Source of the DNA: Siminovitchia sediminis
GTDB lineage: Bacteria; Bacillota; Bacilli; Bacillales; Bacillaceae_C
NCBI RefSeq assembly: GCF_042680885.1
Contig: NZ_JBHUEO010000116.1
Span: 10,846 to 74,845, forward strand
Direction: 5' to 3'
Length of the DNA stretch: 64,000 bases
The notes beneath the pieces were generated by a model. That model was given only the letters and a program-made list of their open reading frames with translations. It did not search any database and was not told the DNA's origin. The translations under genes and the position numbers were made by a program. Below, piece after piece: positions 34,913 through 43,816 of the stretch (positions within the stretch are counted from its first letter, which is position 1; each line of letters starts with the position of its first letter).

Positions 34913-35776
34913 TTGCCTTTAGTTTCCATGAGAGAGATGTTACATAAAGCAAATGAAGGAAAATATGCGGTTGGCCAATTCAATTTAAACAATCTTGAAT
35001 TTACACAGGCCATTCTGCAGGCAGCGCAGGAAGAAAAATCACCAGTTATTTTGGGGGTATCTGAAGGGGCTGGCCGTTATATGGGCGGCTTTACACTAGT
35101 GGTTCAAATGGTAAAAGCGCTAATGGAGGAGTATCAAGTCACTGTTCCTGTGGCCATTCATCTGGACCACGGTTCAAGTTTCGAATCCTGCGCGAAAGCA
35201 ATTCATGCAGGATTCACTTCGGTCATGATAGATGGTTCTCATTTGCCGCTTGATGAAAATATTGAGTTGACGAAGAAAGTCGTTGAGCTTGCTCATATGT
35301 TTGGCGTATCTGTTGAAGCTGAGCTCGGCAGAATTGGCGGACAGGAGGATGACCTGACTGTTGATGATGCTGAAGCTTCTTATGCCATTCCGGAAGAATG
35401 TGATCGCCTGGTAAGGGAAACACATGTTGATTGCTTTGCTCCTGCCTTGGGTTCTGTGCATGGGCCCTATAAAGGAGAGCCTAAATTGGGCTTTGACCGA
35501 ATGGAAGAAGTACAAAGGCTTACGGGTGTACCGCTTGTTTTGCACGGAGGCACCGGTATCCCGACCAAAGATATTCAAAGGGCAATTTCCCTCGGTACAG
35601 CCAAAATTAATGTAAATACAGAAAATCAAATGTCATCAGCAAAGCGCGTACGCGAGGTTCTGGCTGAAAATCCCGAGATGTATGATCCGCGTAAGTATTT
35701 GGGACCCGCGAGAGAAGCTATTAAAGAAACGGTGATCGGAAAAATGCGTGAATTCGGATCTTCAGGAAAAGCATAA
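34913..35776 (+). CDS. fbaA: Class II fructose-bisphosphate aldolase
   Basis: The 287-aa zinc enzyme cleaves fructose 1,6-bisphosphate to dihydroxyacetone phosphate and glyceraldehyde 3-phosphate. Zinc and substrate motifs: HLDHGSS near residue 83, VEAELGRIGGQEDD near 133, VHGPYKGEPKL near 181, LHGGTGIP near 208, and NVNTENQ. The start is TTG at 34913 (LPLVSMREML after AAGGAGG), matching the family N-terminus. The upstream ATG at 34868 is rejected. Confidence 0.94.
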   Translation: MPLVSMREMLHKANEGKYAVGQFNLNNLEFTQAILQAAQEEKSPVILGVSEGAGRYMGGFTLVVQMVKALMEEYQVTVPVAIHLDHGSSFESCAKAIHAGFTSVMIDGSHLPLDENIELTKKVVELAHMFGVSVEAELGRIGGQEDDLTVDDAEASYAIPEECDRLVRETHVDCFAPALGSVHGPYKGEPKLGFDRMEEVQRLTGVPLVLHGGTGIPTKDIQRAISLGTAKINVNTENQMSSAKRVREVLAENPEMYDPRKYLGPAREAIKETVIGKMREFGSSGKA

Positions 35777-35853
35777 AAATCCGATGCATCTGTTTCCGGG
35801 TCTTCAGCAGGACCGGGGCCGGGAACGCATGTATTTTGATGAAATCAAGCAAT

Positions 35854-35882
35854 GAAACCGCCAGATGTTTTATGGCGGTTTC
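35854..35882 (+). terminator. Hairpin between fbaA and tal
   Basis: GAAACCGCCA (35854-35863) pairs perfectly with TGGCGGTTTC (35873-35882). The tail is only moderately T-rich, so it may be partial termination or an mRNA-stabilising hairpin. Confidence 0.55.
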
Positions 35883-36048
35883 TCCATATTATATAGAAAA
35901 AAAGAATGGACGGTTTTTCTTCATGTCAATGGGGAAAATGAGGAACAACTTATTTACATTTACAGCGGATTTTGCATGGTCCGGGATCCACCGGACAAAA
36001 CTAATCATGACATCTGCAGTCAACTAAAAGAAAAGGAGTTGTATCCAA

Positions 36049-36696
36049 ATGAAATTTTTTCTTGATACGGCCAATTTAAATGAAATAGAGAAAGCCGTTG
36101 AATTTGGACTGATTGACGGAGTAACAACCAATCCTTCATTGGTGGCAAAGGAGGAAGTTTCATTTCAAGATCGCCTAAAAGAAATTACGGAAATCATACC
36201 CGGCTCTGTCAGTGCTGAGGTGATTGCGCTTGATACAGATGGAATGGTAAAAGAAGGAATGGAACTGGCATCCATCGCTCCAAATATCACAGTCAAAATC
36301 CCTATGACACATGATGGGATGAAAGCTGTAAACATCCTTTCAAAAGAAAATATTAAAACAAATGTTACACTGATTTTTTCCGCTAACCAGGCACTTATTG
36401 CTGCACGGGCAGGTGCCGCGTACGTTTCTCCATTCATGGGGCGTTTGGATGATATTGGCCATAGCGGAGCTGATGTCATTGGTGAAATCCGAGACATCTA
36501 CTCCATTCACAATATTGATACGCAAATCATTGCTGCCTCTGTCCGGCATCCGCAGCATGTGACAGAAGCAGCACTAAGCGGCGCACATATTGCGACCCTT
36601 CCATATAAAGTGCTTATACAGCTGTTCAAACATCCATTAACGGACTGGGGCATTGAATCTTTCATGCGTGACTGGGAAGCCAGGAAAAACAAATAA
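36049..36696 (+). CDS. tal: Transaldolase (TalB/FSA-like small type)
   Basis: The 215-aa TIM-barrel enzyme belongs to the small transaldolase/fructose-6-phosphate aldolase family (B. subtilis YwjH). Family segments are MKFFLDTANLNEIEKA, DGVTTNPSL, VKIPMTHDGMKA (the active Lys is in this strand) and FMGRLDDIGHSG. It transfers a dihydroxyacetone unit in the pentose phosphate pathway. It begins after AAAAGGAG and continues the fbaA-tal-murA-glpX carbon/cell-wall run. Confidence 0.92.
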   Translation: MKFFLDTANLNEIEKAVEFGLIDGVTTNPSLVAKEEVSFQDRLKEITEIIPGSVSAEVIALDTDGMVKEGMELASIAPNITVKIPMTHDGMKAVNILSKENIKTNVTLIFSANQALIAARAGAAYVSPFMGRLDDIGHSGADVIGEIRDIYSIHNIDTQIIAASVRHPQHVTEAALSGAHIATLPYKVLIQLFKHPLTDWGIESFMRDWEARKNK

Positions 36697-36814
36697 AACA
36701 ATTTTATAATTATCCTCTGAAGTCTACATGTTTCGCCAACTTTTGTTTATAATAAAAGGTATAATGCCTATTTTTTCCACAATTATACCTTAAAGGCTTG
36801 AAAGGAAGTCAAAA

Positions 36815-38101
36815 ATGGAGAAGCTAAAGATTGCTGGCGGATACCCGTTAAAAGGAACGATAAAAGTGAGCGGAGCCAAAAACAGTGCAGTTGCACTGAT
36901 TCCGGCTACGATTTTGGCAGATTCCCCTGTAATCATAGAGGGTCTGCCCCATATTTCAGATGTAGATACGTTGAGCAGTTTATTGGAGGAAATTGGCGGG
37001 AAAGTAACTCTACATAATGATCGGATGCATGTAGATCCCAGTCAGATGATTTCGATGCCTTTGCCAAACGGAAAAGTCAAGAAGCTCAGGGCTTCTTACT
37101 ACTTGATGGGAGCTATGCTCGGACGGTTTAAAAAAGCGGTTATCGGATTGCCGGGGGGATGCCACCTGGGACCTCGGCCAATCGATCAGCATATTAAAGG
37201 TTTTGAAGCTTTGGGGGCGAAAGTGACCAATGAACAGGGCGCACTCTATTTAAGGGCGGATGAATTGCAGGGAGCCCGGATTTATCTGGACGTTGTGAGT
37301 GTTGGTGCCACGATCAATATTATGCTGGCTGCAGTAAAAGCCAAAGGGCGGACAGTAATTGAAAATGCTGCAAAGGAACCAGAAATTATAGATGTGGCTA
37401 CGTTGCTTACAAACATGGGAGCCAAAATCAAAGGGGCCGGCACGGATGTTATTCGAATTGATGGAGTGGAACATTTGCACGGATGCCAGCATACGATTAT
37501 TCCTGACCGGATCGAAGCAGGGACATTTATGATCTTAGGTTCCGCGATTGGTGAGGGCGTATTAATTGATAATGTCATACCTCATCATCTTGAATCACTG
37601 ACCGCCAAACTTCGAGAAATGGGGGTTCCGGTGGAAATAGGCGATGAGCAGGTGTTTATTGGCAAGAGCGGAGATTTAAAGGCAGTTGATGTTAAAACGC
37701 TTGTATATCCAGGCTTCCCAACTGATTTGCAGCAGCCTTTTACAGCTTTGCTGACAAGAGCTGAAGGATCTTCTATTGTCACGGACACTATTTATTCTGC
37801 CCGTTTTAAACATATTGATGAATTAAGGCGCATGAACGCCAACATTAAGGTAGAGGGAAGCTCGGCCATTGTAAATGGCTCTAAGGTCCTTCAGGGGGCC
37901 AGAGTAAAAGCATCCGACTTAAGAGCGGGTGCAGCTCTTGTGATTGCCGGACTGATGGCTGAAGGAATTACCGAAGTAACGGGACTGGAGCACATCGACA
38001 GGGGATACAGTGGTTTAGTAGAGAAATTGAACGGACTTGGGGCAACCATTTGGCGGGAGAAAATGACGGACCAGGAGATTGAACAATTAAAGAGTTCTTG
38101 A
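36815..38101 (+). CDS. murAB: UDP-GlcNAc 1-carboxyvinyltransferase, second isozyme
   Basis: The 428-aa enzyme performs the first committed step of peptidoglycan synthesis, adding enolpyruvate to UDP-GlcNAc. The catalytic Cys (fosfomycin target) is in GLPGGCHLGPRPIDQH near residue 115. Other signatures are GAKNSAVALI at the N-terminus and PDRIEAGTFM near 230. Position next to tal and glpX corresponds to B. subtilis MurAB (MurZ). The main isozyme is encoded at 60446. Ribosome site: GAAAGGAAG. Confidence 0.94.
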   Translation: MEKLKIAGGYPLKGTIKVSGAKNSAVALIPATILADSPVIIEGLPHISDVDTLSSLLEEIGGKVTLHNDRMHVDPSQMISMPLPNGKVKKLRASYYLMGAMLGRFKKAVIGLPGGCHLGPRPIDQHIKGFEALGAKVTNEQGALYLRADELQGARIYLDVVSVGATINIMLAAVKAKGRTVIENAAKEPEIIDVATLLTNMGAKIKGAGTDVIRIDGVEHLHGCQHTIIPDRIEAGTFMILGSAIGEGVLIDNVIPHHLESLTAKLREMGVPVEIGDEQVFIGKSGDLKAVDVKTLVYPGFPTDLQQPFTALLTRAEGSSIVTDTIYSARFKHIDELRRMNANIKVEGSSAIVNGSKVLQGARVKASDLRAGAALVIAGLMAEGITEVTGLEHIDRGYSGLVEKLNGLGATIWREKMTDQEIEQLKSS

Positions 38102-38212
38102 TCATCATTCCCATTTTTCTGTAAAAGACCATACAGTAATTGGCTGAAATATGGTATACTTTTACCTCAGGGCAATCAAGCAGGATTGTTGCCAATGACG
38201 GGAGGAAAGTCG

Positions 38213-39178
38213 ATGGAAAGAAGTTTGTCAATGGAACTCGTTCGGGTGACGGAAGCAGCGGCATTGAAGTCTGCAAGATGGATGGGCCGTGGAATGAAAA
38301 ACGAAGCGGATGATGCAGCTACCACTGCCATGCGTAAAGTGTTTGATACCATTCCTATGCAGGGAACAGTGGTAATCGGCGAAGGAGAAATGGACGAGGC
38401 GCCCATGCTGTATATTGGCGAAAAGCTGGGTACAGGCGAAGGACCGAAAGTAGATGTGGCAGTAGATCCATTGGAAGGTACATCCATTGTGGCTTCCGGC
38501 GGATGGAACGCTTTGTCTGTGATCGCAATTGCCGATACGGGAACACTCCTTCATGCTCCTGACATGTATATGGAAAAAATTGCTGTCGGACCTGAGGCCG
38601 TAGGGAAAATTGATCTCAATGCTTCTGTGACAGACAATTTAAAAGCGGTGGCAAAAGCCAAAAATAAAAATGTAGAAGACGTAGTAGCGACAGTATTGAA
38701 TCGCCCGCGTCATGATGCAATTATTGCGGAACTGCGCGAAGCCGGCGCCCGTATCAAGCTAATTGATAATGGCGATGTAGCTGGTGCCATCAATACAGCT
38801 TTTGACCATACAGGTGTAGATATTTTGTTTGGGACAGGCGGTGCCCCTGAGGGCGTCATTGCTGCTGCAGCACTGAAGTGTCTGGGCGGAGAACTTCAAG
38901 GAAGGCTTGTACCTTCCAATGATGCGGAAATGGAACGCTGCAAGAAAATGAACATCGATATCCATCAAGTGTTCCGGATGGAAGACTTGGTGAAGGGCGA
39001 TGATGCTATTTTCGCTGCGACTGGAGTTACAGACGGCGAATTGCTTAAAGGCGTTCAGTTTAAAGGGTCTTATGGATCCACACATTCTCTGGTCCTGCGG
39101 GCTAAATCAGGGACGATCCGCTTTATAGAGGGACGGCACAGTCTCAGTAAAAAACCCAATATGGTTGTAGAAAATTAA
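38213..39178 (+). CDS. glpX: Fructose-1,6-bisphosphatase class II
   Basis: The 321-aa enzyme dephosphorylates fructose 1,6-bisphosphate for gluconeogenesis. GlpX family motifs: GEGEMDEAPMLYIGE near residue 57 (metal ligands), DPLEGTSIVASG near 86, and GTGGAPEGVIAAAALK near 187. The frame opens at 38186, but the ATG at 38213 follows GGGAGG and gives the canonical length and N-terminus MERSLSMELVRVTE. It follows murAB after about 110 nt and ends at a strong terminator. Confidence 0.94.
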   Translation: MERSLSMELVRVTEAAALKSARWMGRGMKNEADDAATTAMRKVFDTIPMQGTVVIGEGEMDEAPMLYIGEKLGTGEGPKVDVAVDPLEGTSIVASGGWNALSVIAIADTGTLLHAPDMYMEKIAVGPEAVGKIDLNASVTDNLKAVAKAKNKNVEDVVATVLNRPRHDAIIAELREAGARIKLIDNGDVAGAINTAFDHTGVDILFGTGGAPEGVIAAAALKCLGGELQGRLVPSNDAEMERCKKMNIDIHQVFRMEDLVKGDDAIFAATGVTDGELLKGVQFKGSYGSTHSLVLRAKSGTIRFIEGRHSLSKKPNMVVEN

Positions 39179-39184
39179 TTTTTT

Positions 39185-39222
39185 AGGAGGGACACGGTCC
39201 CTCCTTCCTGACTTTTATTTTA
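39185..39222 (+). terminator. Terminator of glpX
   Basis: AGGAGGGAC (39185-39193) and GTCCCTCCT (39197-39205) pair across a three-base loop and are followed by a T-rich stretch. Confidence 0.85.
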
Positions 39223-39637
39223 GACAACTGTTTCAGGCAGGCCTGGGGCAGGGTTTGGTTGTTATGAACCATTCAAGACAACATTCCTAGACCTTTCGCT
39301 GTAAGAGGGGTCTTCAAGAATCATTCTGGCGGACCACTAGAAACCGGGCGTCTCCTGTTGGGTCGTCATGCGCCATCAAGCGACGGCTTTAAACTTAGTG
39401 CTGGTTATCAGGTGGTTATCAATCATTAATTTTTGGGCTATACACGGATTCATTCTTCCTATTCTTCAAGTGAAATGGCACTCAATGAAAATCCTTCCAC
39501 TTTCTCAACATAAATACTTTACTCTTTCAACTTCACGAGGATTTATAACAAGAAGAACATAGCAGGATGAACAGCATAAGTGAGAACAATGCATGTATAA
39601 AAGGACGTACAATAAAATAATAAAGTGTGGTGTGAAT
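39223..39637. other. rho leader / gene-free region
   Basis: About 415 bp without a credible gene. In B. subtilis rho is autoregulated through its leader, and this stretch is a candidate for the same, but no defined hairpin or promoter is convincing here. Confidence 0.4.
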
Positions 39638-40888
39638 ATGGCTGCATTAACCATTTCTTCTTTGGAAGATATGAAACTGAAAGAATTATATGAACTGGCT
39701 CGAGAATATAAAGTTTCTTATTACAGTAAATTGACAAAGAAAGAATTGATTTTTGCCATTTTAAAAGCTCGTGCAGAGCAGGAAGGCTTTTTTTTCATGG
39801 AAGGTGTACTGGAGATTATCCAGTCGGAAGGTTTTGGATTTTTAAGACCGATTAATTATACAGCAAGCTCCGAAGATATCTATATTTCGGCTTCGCAAAT
39901 TCGCCGGTTTGATTTGAGGAATGGTGATAAAGTTTCGGGGAAGGTACGGCCGCCTAAAGAAAATGAACGATATTATGGATTGCTGCATGTAGAAGCAGTC
40001 AACGGCGATGACCCGGAAAGTGCAAAAGAGCGGGTGCATTTCCCTGCCTTAACGCCTCTATATCCGGATAGGCAAATTAGATTGGAAACAACCCCATCTA
40101 ACATATCTACCAGAATTATGGACCTGATTTCCCCAGTTGGTTTTGGGCAGCGCGGCTTGATTGTAGCCCCTCCAAAAGCCGGTAAAACCATGCTGTTAAA
40201 GTCCATTGCCAACTCAATCACGACAAATCATCCCGAAGCTGAATTAATTGTACTGTTGATTGATGAACGGCCAGAGGAAGTAACAGACATTGAGCGCTCG
40301 GTAGATGCAGAGGTGGTAAGCTCAACCTTTGATGAAGTTCCGGAAAATCATATAAAAGTGGCTGAACTTGTTCTGGAGCGGGCCATGCGGCTCGTGGAAC
40401 ATAAGCGAGATGTCATTATTTTAATGGATAGTATTACGAGACTTGCCCGTGCGTATAATCTCGTGATTCCGCCAAGCGGAAGGACGCTTTCGGGCGGTAT
40501 TGATCCTGCTGCCTTCCACCGTCCCAAACGGTTCTTTGGTGCAGCAAGAAACATAGAAGAAGGCGGAAGCTTAACGATCTTGGCAACGGCGCTTGTGGAT
40601 ACGGGTTCCCGAATGGACGACGTGATTTATGAAGAGTTTAAAGGAACAGGAAATCTTGAGCTGCATTTGGACCGTTCGCTGGCGGAAAGAAGAATTTTTC
40701 CCGCTATCGATATTCGGCGTTCCGGGACAAGGAAGGAAGAGCTTCTTATTCCGAAAGATCAGCTTGAGAAAATGTGGAAACTTCGTAAGGCAATGTCCGA
40801 CACGCCTGATTTTGCGGAGAAATTTATACGCAAGCTGAAGCAAACTAAATCAAATGAAGAATTTTTTGAGGTGCTGTCAACAAAATAA
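39638..40888 (+). CDS. rho: Transcription termination factor Rho
   Basis: The 416-aa hexameric RNA helicase ends untranslated transcripts. It has an N-terminal helical domain (LKLKELYELAREY-like, about 10-45), an OSF RNA-binding fold (GFGFLRPINYTASSEDIYIS), Walker A APPKAGKTML near residue 170, Walker B VIILMDSITRLARAYN near 262, and the Q/R-loop region. The frame opens at 39593. MAALTISSLEDMKLKEL at 39638 matches B. subtilis Rho and is chosen, although the ribosome site GTGTGGTG is weak. Confidence 0.95.
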   Translation: MAALTISSLEDMKLKELYELAREYKVSYYSKLTKKELIFAILKARAEQEGFFFMEGVLEIIQSEGFGFLRPINYTASSEDIYISASQIRRFDLRNGDKVSGKVRPPKENERYYGLLHVEAVNGDDPESAKERVHFPALTPLYPDRQIRLETTPSNISTRIMDLISPVGFGQRGLIVAPPKAGKTMLLKSIANSITTNHPEAELIVLLIDERPEEVTDIERSVDAEVVSSTFDEVPENHIKVAELVLERAMRLVEHKRDVIILMDSITRLARAYNLVIPPSGRTLSGGIDPAAFHRPKRFFGAARNIEEGGSLTILATALVDTGSRMDDVIYEEFKGTGNLELHLDRSLAERRIFPAIDIRRSGTRKEELLIPKDQLEKMWKLRKAMSDTPDFAEKFIRKLKQTKSNEEFFEVLSTK

Positions 40889-40912
40889 TAATTTTGTTTT
40901 CTATATTGGGAA

Positions 40913-40941
40913 TTGCATTTTATAAGCAGCCTTGTTATAAT
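40913..40941 (+). promoter_or_regulatory. Sigma-A promoter of rpmE
   Basis: TTGCAT and TATAAT are separated by 17 nt, 99 nt before rpmE. Confidence 0.7.
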
Positions 40942-41039
40942 AAAAAATGTGCTTTTTGAAGTTACTGCAGACAAGTCTGCGTGGTAATATTGAACTCTGT
41001 TTCAGCAAATGATTCAGGGCATTAAGGAGATGAAATGGA

Positions 41040-41240
41040 ATGAAAGCTGGAATCCATCCGGAATATAAAAAAGCAACGGTTAAGTGTGCATGTGGAAACG
41101 AATTTGAGAGCGGATCTGTCAAAGAAAACATTCGTGTTGAAATTTGTTCAGCATGTCATCCATTCTATACAGGCCGTCAAAAATTTGCATCTGCAGATGG
41201 CCGTGTAGATCGCTTTAATAAAAAATACGGTCTTAAATAA
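41040..41240 (+). CDS. rpmE: 50S ribosomal protein L31 (zinc-binding form)
   Basis: The 66-aa ribosomal protein carries four zinc-binding cysteines, CACG at residues 16-18 and CSACHPF at 36-39, so it is the zinc-containing type rather than the zinc-free YtiA form. The ATG follows GGAGATG with adequate spacing. It is transcribed from its own promoter between rho and tdk and is followed by a terminator. Zinc-containing L31 is displaced under zinc limitation in B. subtilis. Confidence 0.96.
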   Translation: MKAGIHPEYKKATVKCACGNEFESGSVKENIRVEICSACHPFYTGRQKFASADGRVDRFNKKYGLK

Positions 41241-41252
41241 TTACGGGAAAAA

Positions 41253-41282
41253 CGGGCAAGAGCGCTTGCCTGTTTTTTTATT
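41253..41282 (+). terminator. Terminator of rpmE
   Basis: CGGGCAAG and CTTGCCTG pair across AGCG (one G-T), followed by seven T. Confidence 0.85.
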
Positions 41283-41350
41283 TCTCTGATGTGGATAAGA
41301 TATACATACTGTTGAAGAAGTGCAACGTTTTGTCGCGGAGGTGCGGATCT

Positions 41351-41977
41351 GTGGATGTGACTAATCAAAAAGGGTCAATAGAGATCATTTGTGGAAGTAT
41401 GTTTTCCGGTAAAACGGAAGAACTGATAAGAAGAATCAGAAGAGTTCAATATGCAAAGCAGCATTTAATGATATTTAAACCCAGATTGGATGACCGTTAT
41501 AGCGTAAATGAAGTTGTTTCCCATAATGGCCTTTCAGCCATTGCAGAACCTGTAGATCGTTCCCGTGATATACTGGATAGGGTTCATGCGGAAGTGGACG
41601 TCGTGGCGGTGGACGAAGTTCAATTTTTTGATGAAGAGATTGTTACTGTGGCCAATCAACTGGCTGACTCCGGCCACAGAGTCATCATGGCAGGGCTGGA
41701 TCAGGATTTTCGCGGAACTCCGTTCGGCTCCATGCCGCAATTATTGGCGATGGCGGAATATGTGACTAAGCTACATGCGGTTTGTGTTGTATGCGGAGAA
41801 CCAGCAAGCAGGACACAGCGGCTCATAGATGGGAAACCAGCGGGTGATGAGGATCCCGTCATATTGGTAGGCGCATCGGAAGCTTACGAAGCCAGATGCC
41901 GCCGGCATCACGAAGTTCCTCCCGGAAAAAGCGAACATGTGGCTGCAGTTCAGGAAATGAAAATAAACGATTACTGA
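41351..41977 (+). CDS. tdk: Thymidine kinase
   Basis: The 208-aa type II thymidine kinase phosphorylates thymidine with ATP. It has P-loop ICGSMFSGKTEE near residue 14, the Walker B region VDVVAVDEVQFFDEEI with the catalytic Glu, and a C-terminal zinc/lasso domain CVVCGEPASRTQRL plus CRRHHE. The open frame extends to 41291. GTG at 41351 is preceded by GGAGGTG at 7 nt and matches family N-termini. It is followed by a strong terminator. Confidence 0.93.
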   Translation: MDVTNQKGSIEIICGSMFSGKTEELIRRIRRVQYAKQHLMIFKPRLDDRYSVNEVVSHNGLSAIAEPVDRSRDILDRVHAEVDVVAVDEVQFFDEEIVTVANQLADSGHRVIMAGLDQDFRGTPFGSMPQLLAMAEYVTKLHAVCVVCGEPASRTQRLIDGKPAGDEDPVILVGASEAYEARCRRHHEVPPGKSEHVAAVQEMKINDY

Positions 41978-42005
41978 AAAACCGGCTTGCAGCCGGTTTT
42001 GTTTT
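41978..42005 (+). terminator. Terminator of tdk
   Basis: AAAACCGGCT (41978-41987) and AGCCGGTTTT (41991-42000) pair across TGC, then GTTTT. Confidence 0.9.
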
Positions 42006-42296
42006 ATATAATTTTGGCGGCGGCTGACCGGAAGGCGTGTGCAGCGAAGCCCCAGATGTTTTAACCTGAGGAGACAAGCTGCCTGCCGAGGTAATTCAGG
42101 ATAAATATTCCTCCTGTCCAAATGAAGATGCAAGCGTTTCTCGCTGTACACGTATGAAGTATAAGTGCTGTGTCTGCTGGAGGCTTTTTGACCAACATCG
42201 GCTTCTTGTTGACTGCTATTTATCACGGGGAGCAATTGGCAACAGGATGAGAACTTATTTTATATATCCCTGCAGAACTGTGCGTTTCCACCATAC

Positions 42297-42381
42297 TTAT
42301 CCACATGTGGATATATGAACCGGCAGCAGTGGAAAATTTCCAGAATGTGAATAAAAAGACGAAAACAAAACTTGTGGGTAT
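42297..42381. promoter_or_regulatory. DnaA-box group upstream of prfA
   Basis: TTATCCACA (42297-42305, forward, perfect) abuts TGTGGATAT (42306-42314, reverse, one mismatch). TGTGAATAA (42346-42354) is a perfect reverse TTATTCACA, and TGTGGGTAT (42373-42381) is a weaker reverse match. The gap from tdk to prfA (about 740 bp) has no credible gene. Confidence 0.6.
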
Positions 42382-42389
42382 ATGATAAA

Positions 42390-42490
42390 CGCCGTCCTCG
42401 GCTCGAGGTCGCCAGCGAAGGCAAAGACCGCTTTCTTCTGCGGCAGTCTTATGCATGTCGGGGCTAATCAAGGCGCCTCCGCTTTTCTGT
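42390..42490 (-). repeat. Dispersed hairpin repeat, inverted relative to 4676-5040
   Basis: Read on the minus strand it begins AGAAAAGCGGAGGCGCC. It contains AGCCCCGACA, GCATAAGAC, TTTGCCTTCG and GACCTCGAG, the same blocks as the unit at 4676. It is a diverged family member. Confidence 0.75.
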
Positions 42491-42670
42491 TGTCGAGCCT
42501 GGGGCGGCAGGGGCTCGAGGCACTTTCAACAAAACCAATGAAGGCAAACTACGCCTTCGCTGGTTTTGCCTCCGACGGACAGGACGTCCTAGTGCCACCG
42601 ACGCCACAGGATGTGGCGTTTGTCGGCGGCCAGCGCTTGTCGCCCCTAGGCAGCCCCCTCCGCGTTTCTG
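42491..42670 (-). repeat. Second, longer dispersed hairpin repeat copy
   Basis: On the minus strand it carries GAAACGCGGAGG, GCGACAAGCGCTGG, GAAGGCGTAGTTTGCCTTC and CCTCGAG. The first two blocks match the 122-bp units near 4.8 kb; the GCGTAGTTTGCC core matches the 4676 unit. AACGCCACA/TGTGGCGT and AAAACCA/TGGTTTT arms form internal hairpins. Confidence 0.7.
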
Positions 42671-42684
42671 ATAAAAAAGTTGCT

Positions 42685-42712
42685 TTGCAGAAAGTGCACG
42701 GTGTACTATAAA
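42685..42712 (+). promoter_or_regulatory. Sigma-A promoter of prfA-prmC
   Basis: TTGCAG and TATAAA are separated by 16 nt, about 34 nt before the prfA start and directly after the repeat. Confidence 0.55.
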
Positions 42713-42745
42713 AAGAGCATGAATGGATACTTGAGGTGAAGACTT

Positions 42746-43816
42746 TTGTTCGATAGACTACAGGCGGTTGAAGACCGCTATGAAAAATTAAATGAATTGT
42801 TGAGCGATCCAGATGTTGTCAACGACTCTGAAAAGCTAAGGGAATATTCGAAAGAACAGTCTTCCATAGCCGAGACGGTGGAAGTTTACAGAGAGTATAA
42901 ACAGGTAAAATCAGAATACAGTGACGCGAAGGAAATGCTGGATGACAAGCTTGATCCGGAAATGCGCGAGATGGTGAAGGATGAGATCGATGAATTGGAG
43001 AGCCGCATTGAGAAGCTGGAAGAACGGCTAAAAATTCTGCTGCTTCCCAAAGATCCGAACGATGATAAAAACGTCATTATGGAAATCCGGGGGGCTGCAG
43101 GAGGCGATGAAGCGGCTTTGTTTGCCGGAGATTTATACCGTATGTATAGCAGATATGCCGAGGCTCAGGGGTGGAAAACTGAAGTCATCGAGGAGCACTC
43201 CACAGGGCTGGGCGGATTTAAAGAAATTATTTTTATGATTAACGGAAAAGGTGCATTTTCCAGATTAAAATATGAAAATGGTGCACACCGGGTACAGCGT
43301 GTACCGGAGACGGAGTCGGGCGGCCGTATTCATACATCCACAGCCACTGTGGCAGTTCTTCCTGAAGCTGAAGAGGTGGAAGTGGATATTCATGAAAAAG
43401 ATATTCGTGTCGATACTTTTGCTTCAAGCGGGCCGGGAGGGCAAAGTGTTAACACAACGATGTCTGCTGTACGCTTAACCCATGTTCCAACAGGCATTGT
43501 CGTCTCATGCCAAGATGAGAAATCTCAAATCAAAAATAAAGAAAAAGCGATGAAAGTCTTGCGTGCCCGCATCTACGACAAGTACCAGCAAGAAGCACAG
43601 GAAGAGTATGATGCAAGTCGCAAGTCGGCTGTCGGCACGGGTGACCGTTCAGAGAGAATTCGGACATACAATTTTCCGCAGAGCCGTGTAACGGACCACC
43701 GGATCGGTTTGACACTGCAGAAGCTGGATCAAATTCTGGAAGGCAGGCTGGATGAAATTATAGATGCCTTAATTGTTGAAGACCAATCCAAAAAGCTTGA
43801 AAGCGTGGAAGAATAA
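42746..43816 (+). CDS. prfA: Peptide chain release factor 1
   Basis: The 356-aa release factor reads UAA and UAG. The GGQ motif lies in SSGPGGQSVNTTMSAVRL near residue 230, and the codon-recognition region precedes it. The N-terminal coiled coil spans about 1-100. The start is TTG (MFDRLQAVEDRYEKL) with GAGGTGA upstream, matching the family. prmC, which methylates the GGQ glutamine, begins immediately after the stop. Confidence 0.96.
   Translation: MFDRLQAVEDRYEKLNELLSDPDVVNDSEKLREYSKEQSSIAETVEVYREYKQVKSEYSDAKEMLDDKLDPEMREMVKDEIDELESRIEKLEERLKILLLPKDPNDDKNVIMEIRGAAGGDEAALFAGDLYRMYSRYAEAQGWKTEVIEEHSTGLGGFKEIIFMINGKGAFSRLKYENGAHRVQRVPETESGGRIHTSTATVAVLPEAEEVEVDIHEKDIRVDTFASSGPGGQSVNTTMSAVRLTHVPTGIVVSCQDEKSQIKNKEKAMKVLRARIYDKYQQEAQEEYDASRKSAVGTGDRSERIRTYNFPQSRVTDHRIGLTLQKLDQILEGRLDEIIDALIVEDQSKKLESVEE

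Noticed and set aside
35836..36065. Small open frames between fbaA and tal
   Set aside because: They overlap the hairpin at 35854-35882 and each other, without ribosome sites.
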